Below are positions 63,783-64,000 of a DNA stretch of 64,000 bases, piece by piece (positions within the stretch are counted from its first letter, which is position 1; the number at the start of each line of letters is the position of its first letter). The notes under the pieces were generated by a model. That model was not told where the DNA came from and ran no database searches. It saw nothing but the letters and a program-made list of their open reading frames with translations. Source of the DNA: Psychroserpens algicola (GTDB lineage: Bacteria; Bacteroidota; Bacteroidia; Flavobacteriales; Flavobacteriaceae); NCBI RefSeq assembly GCF_014526325.1, contig NZ_JACNMJ010000008.1, positions 62,001 to 126,000 on the forward strand, given 5' to 3'. The translations under genes were made by a program, and so were the position numbers.

Positions 63783-64000
63783 ATGAAACATATAAAATAT
63801 TTAGTCTTAGCTATTACAGGTTTTATTTATACGTCCTGTAATGATGAGTTTTTAAATCCACTGCCAGACTCTGCAGTAGCAGTAGAAGCGTTTTTCCAGT
63901 CTGATGACGATGTACTGGCAGGTGTGATCGGAATTTATGATGCCATTCAAGGTGTTAATGAGAATACTGAAACAAATATTGGTCGTGCTAATAGAGGTGT
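63783..64000 (+). CDS. SusD-like surface glycan-binding lipoprotein, cut by window edge
   Basis: Open frame of 72 codons running off the right edge, starting 17 nt after susC. The lipobox ends at Cys20 (GFIYTSC), followed by NDEFLNPLPDSAVAVEAFFQ and DDVLAGVIGIYDAIQG, a typical SusD/RagB N-terminus. It would form the lid of the SusC barrel and bind alginate oligosaccharides. Only the signal and first helices are visible. Confidence 0.9.
   Translation, partial: MKHIKYLVLAITGFIYTSCNDEFLNPLPDSAVAVEAFFQSDDDVLAGVIGIYDAIQGVNENTETNIGRANRG

Overview
The window reads as chromosomal DNA of a marine member of the Flavobacteriaceae (Bacteroidota). The evidence is AT-rich DNA, promoters of the Bacteroidota type (TTG, about 19-21 nt, then TAnnTTTG), a complete gldKLMN gliding/type IX secretion operon, a protein with a type IX C-terminal sorting domain, exosortase F with its flavobacterial partner, SusC/SusD-type outer-membrane uptake, and a full set of alginate lyases. 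The genus cannot be fixed from the sequence alone. No insertion sequence, prophage or CRISPR array was seen.

Layout. (1) 1-9.7 kb: end of valS, then on the minus strand the rod-shape operon mreB-mreC-mreD-mrdA(PBP2)-rodA with purH upstream. (2) 9.8-17.3 kb: a FtsX/MacB-type permease, a GAF-domain methionine-sulfoxide-reductase-like protein, exosortase XrtF with its partner, and a heavy-metal module (HYC_CC_PP secreted protein, HMA-MauE membrane protein, TonB receptor, secreted HMA protein), then a DUF6090 protein. (3) 17.3-24.3 kb, minus strand: groS-groL and the packed operon miaB, sigma-54-type activator, small ORF, lptE, TPR-like protein, secG. (4) 24.4-34.9 kb: two lipoproteins, topA, an arginase-fold protein with degraded metal ligands, and gldKLMN. 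(5) 34.9-45.4 kb: a FAD oxidoreductase, a DUF983 protein, an ABC-F ATPase, a three-gene RND efflux system, a CPXCG protein and an LRR protein. (6) 45.7 kb: initiator tRNA-fMet. (7) 46.0 kb to the right edge: an alginate-utilisation locus.

The alginate locus holds three PL7 lyases, one PL6, one PL17 oligoalginate lyase, KdgF, an SDR likely to reduce DEH, SusC and the start of SusD, plus three less expected members: a large type IX-secreted protein of unknown function, a gluconokinase/6-phosphogluconate dehydrogenase fusion, and an Nramp-fold transporter without the usual metal-binding motifs. Three promoters in it carry the same double operator: two copies of TGGTAAACCA, 13 bp apart, overlapping the -7 box. 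This defines a local regulon of three transcription units: PL7 through SDR, PL17-kdgF, and susC-susD. The working model is surface cleavage of alginate (PL7/PL6), SusCD import, periplasmic exolysis (PL17), ring opening (KdgF) and reduction to 2-keto-3-deoxygluconate (SDR). KDG kinase, KDPG aldolase, a conventional MFS importer and the regulator gene are not in the window and may lie beyond its right edge.
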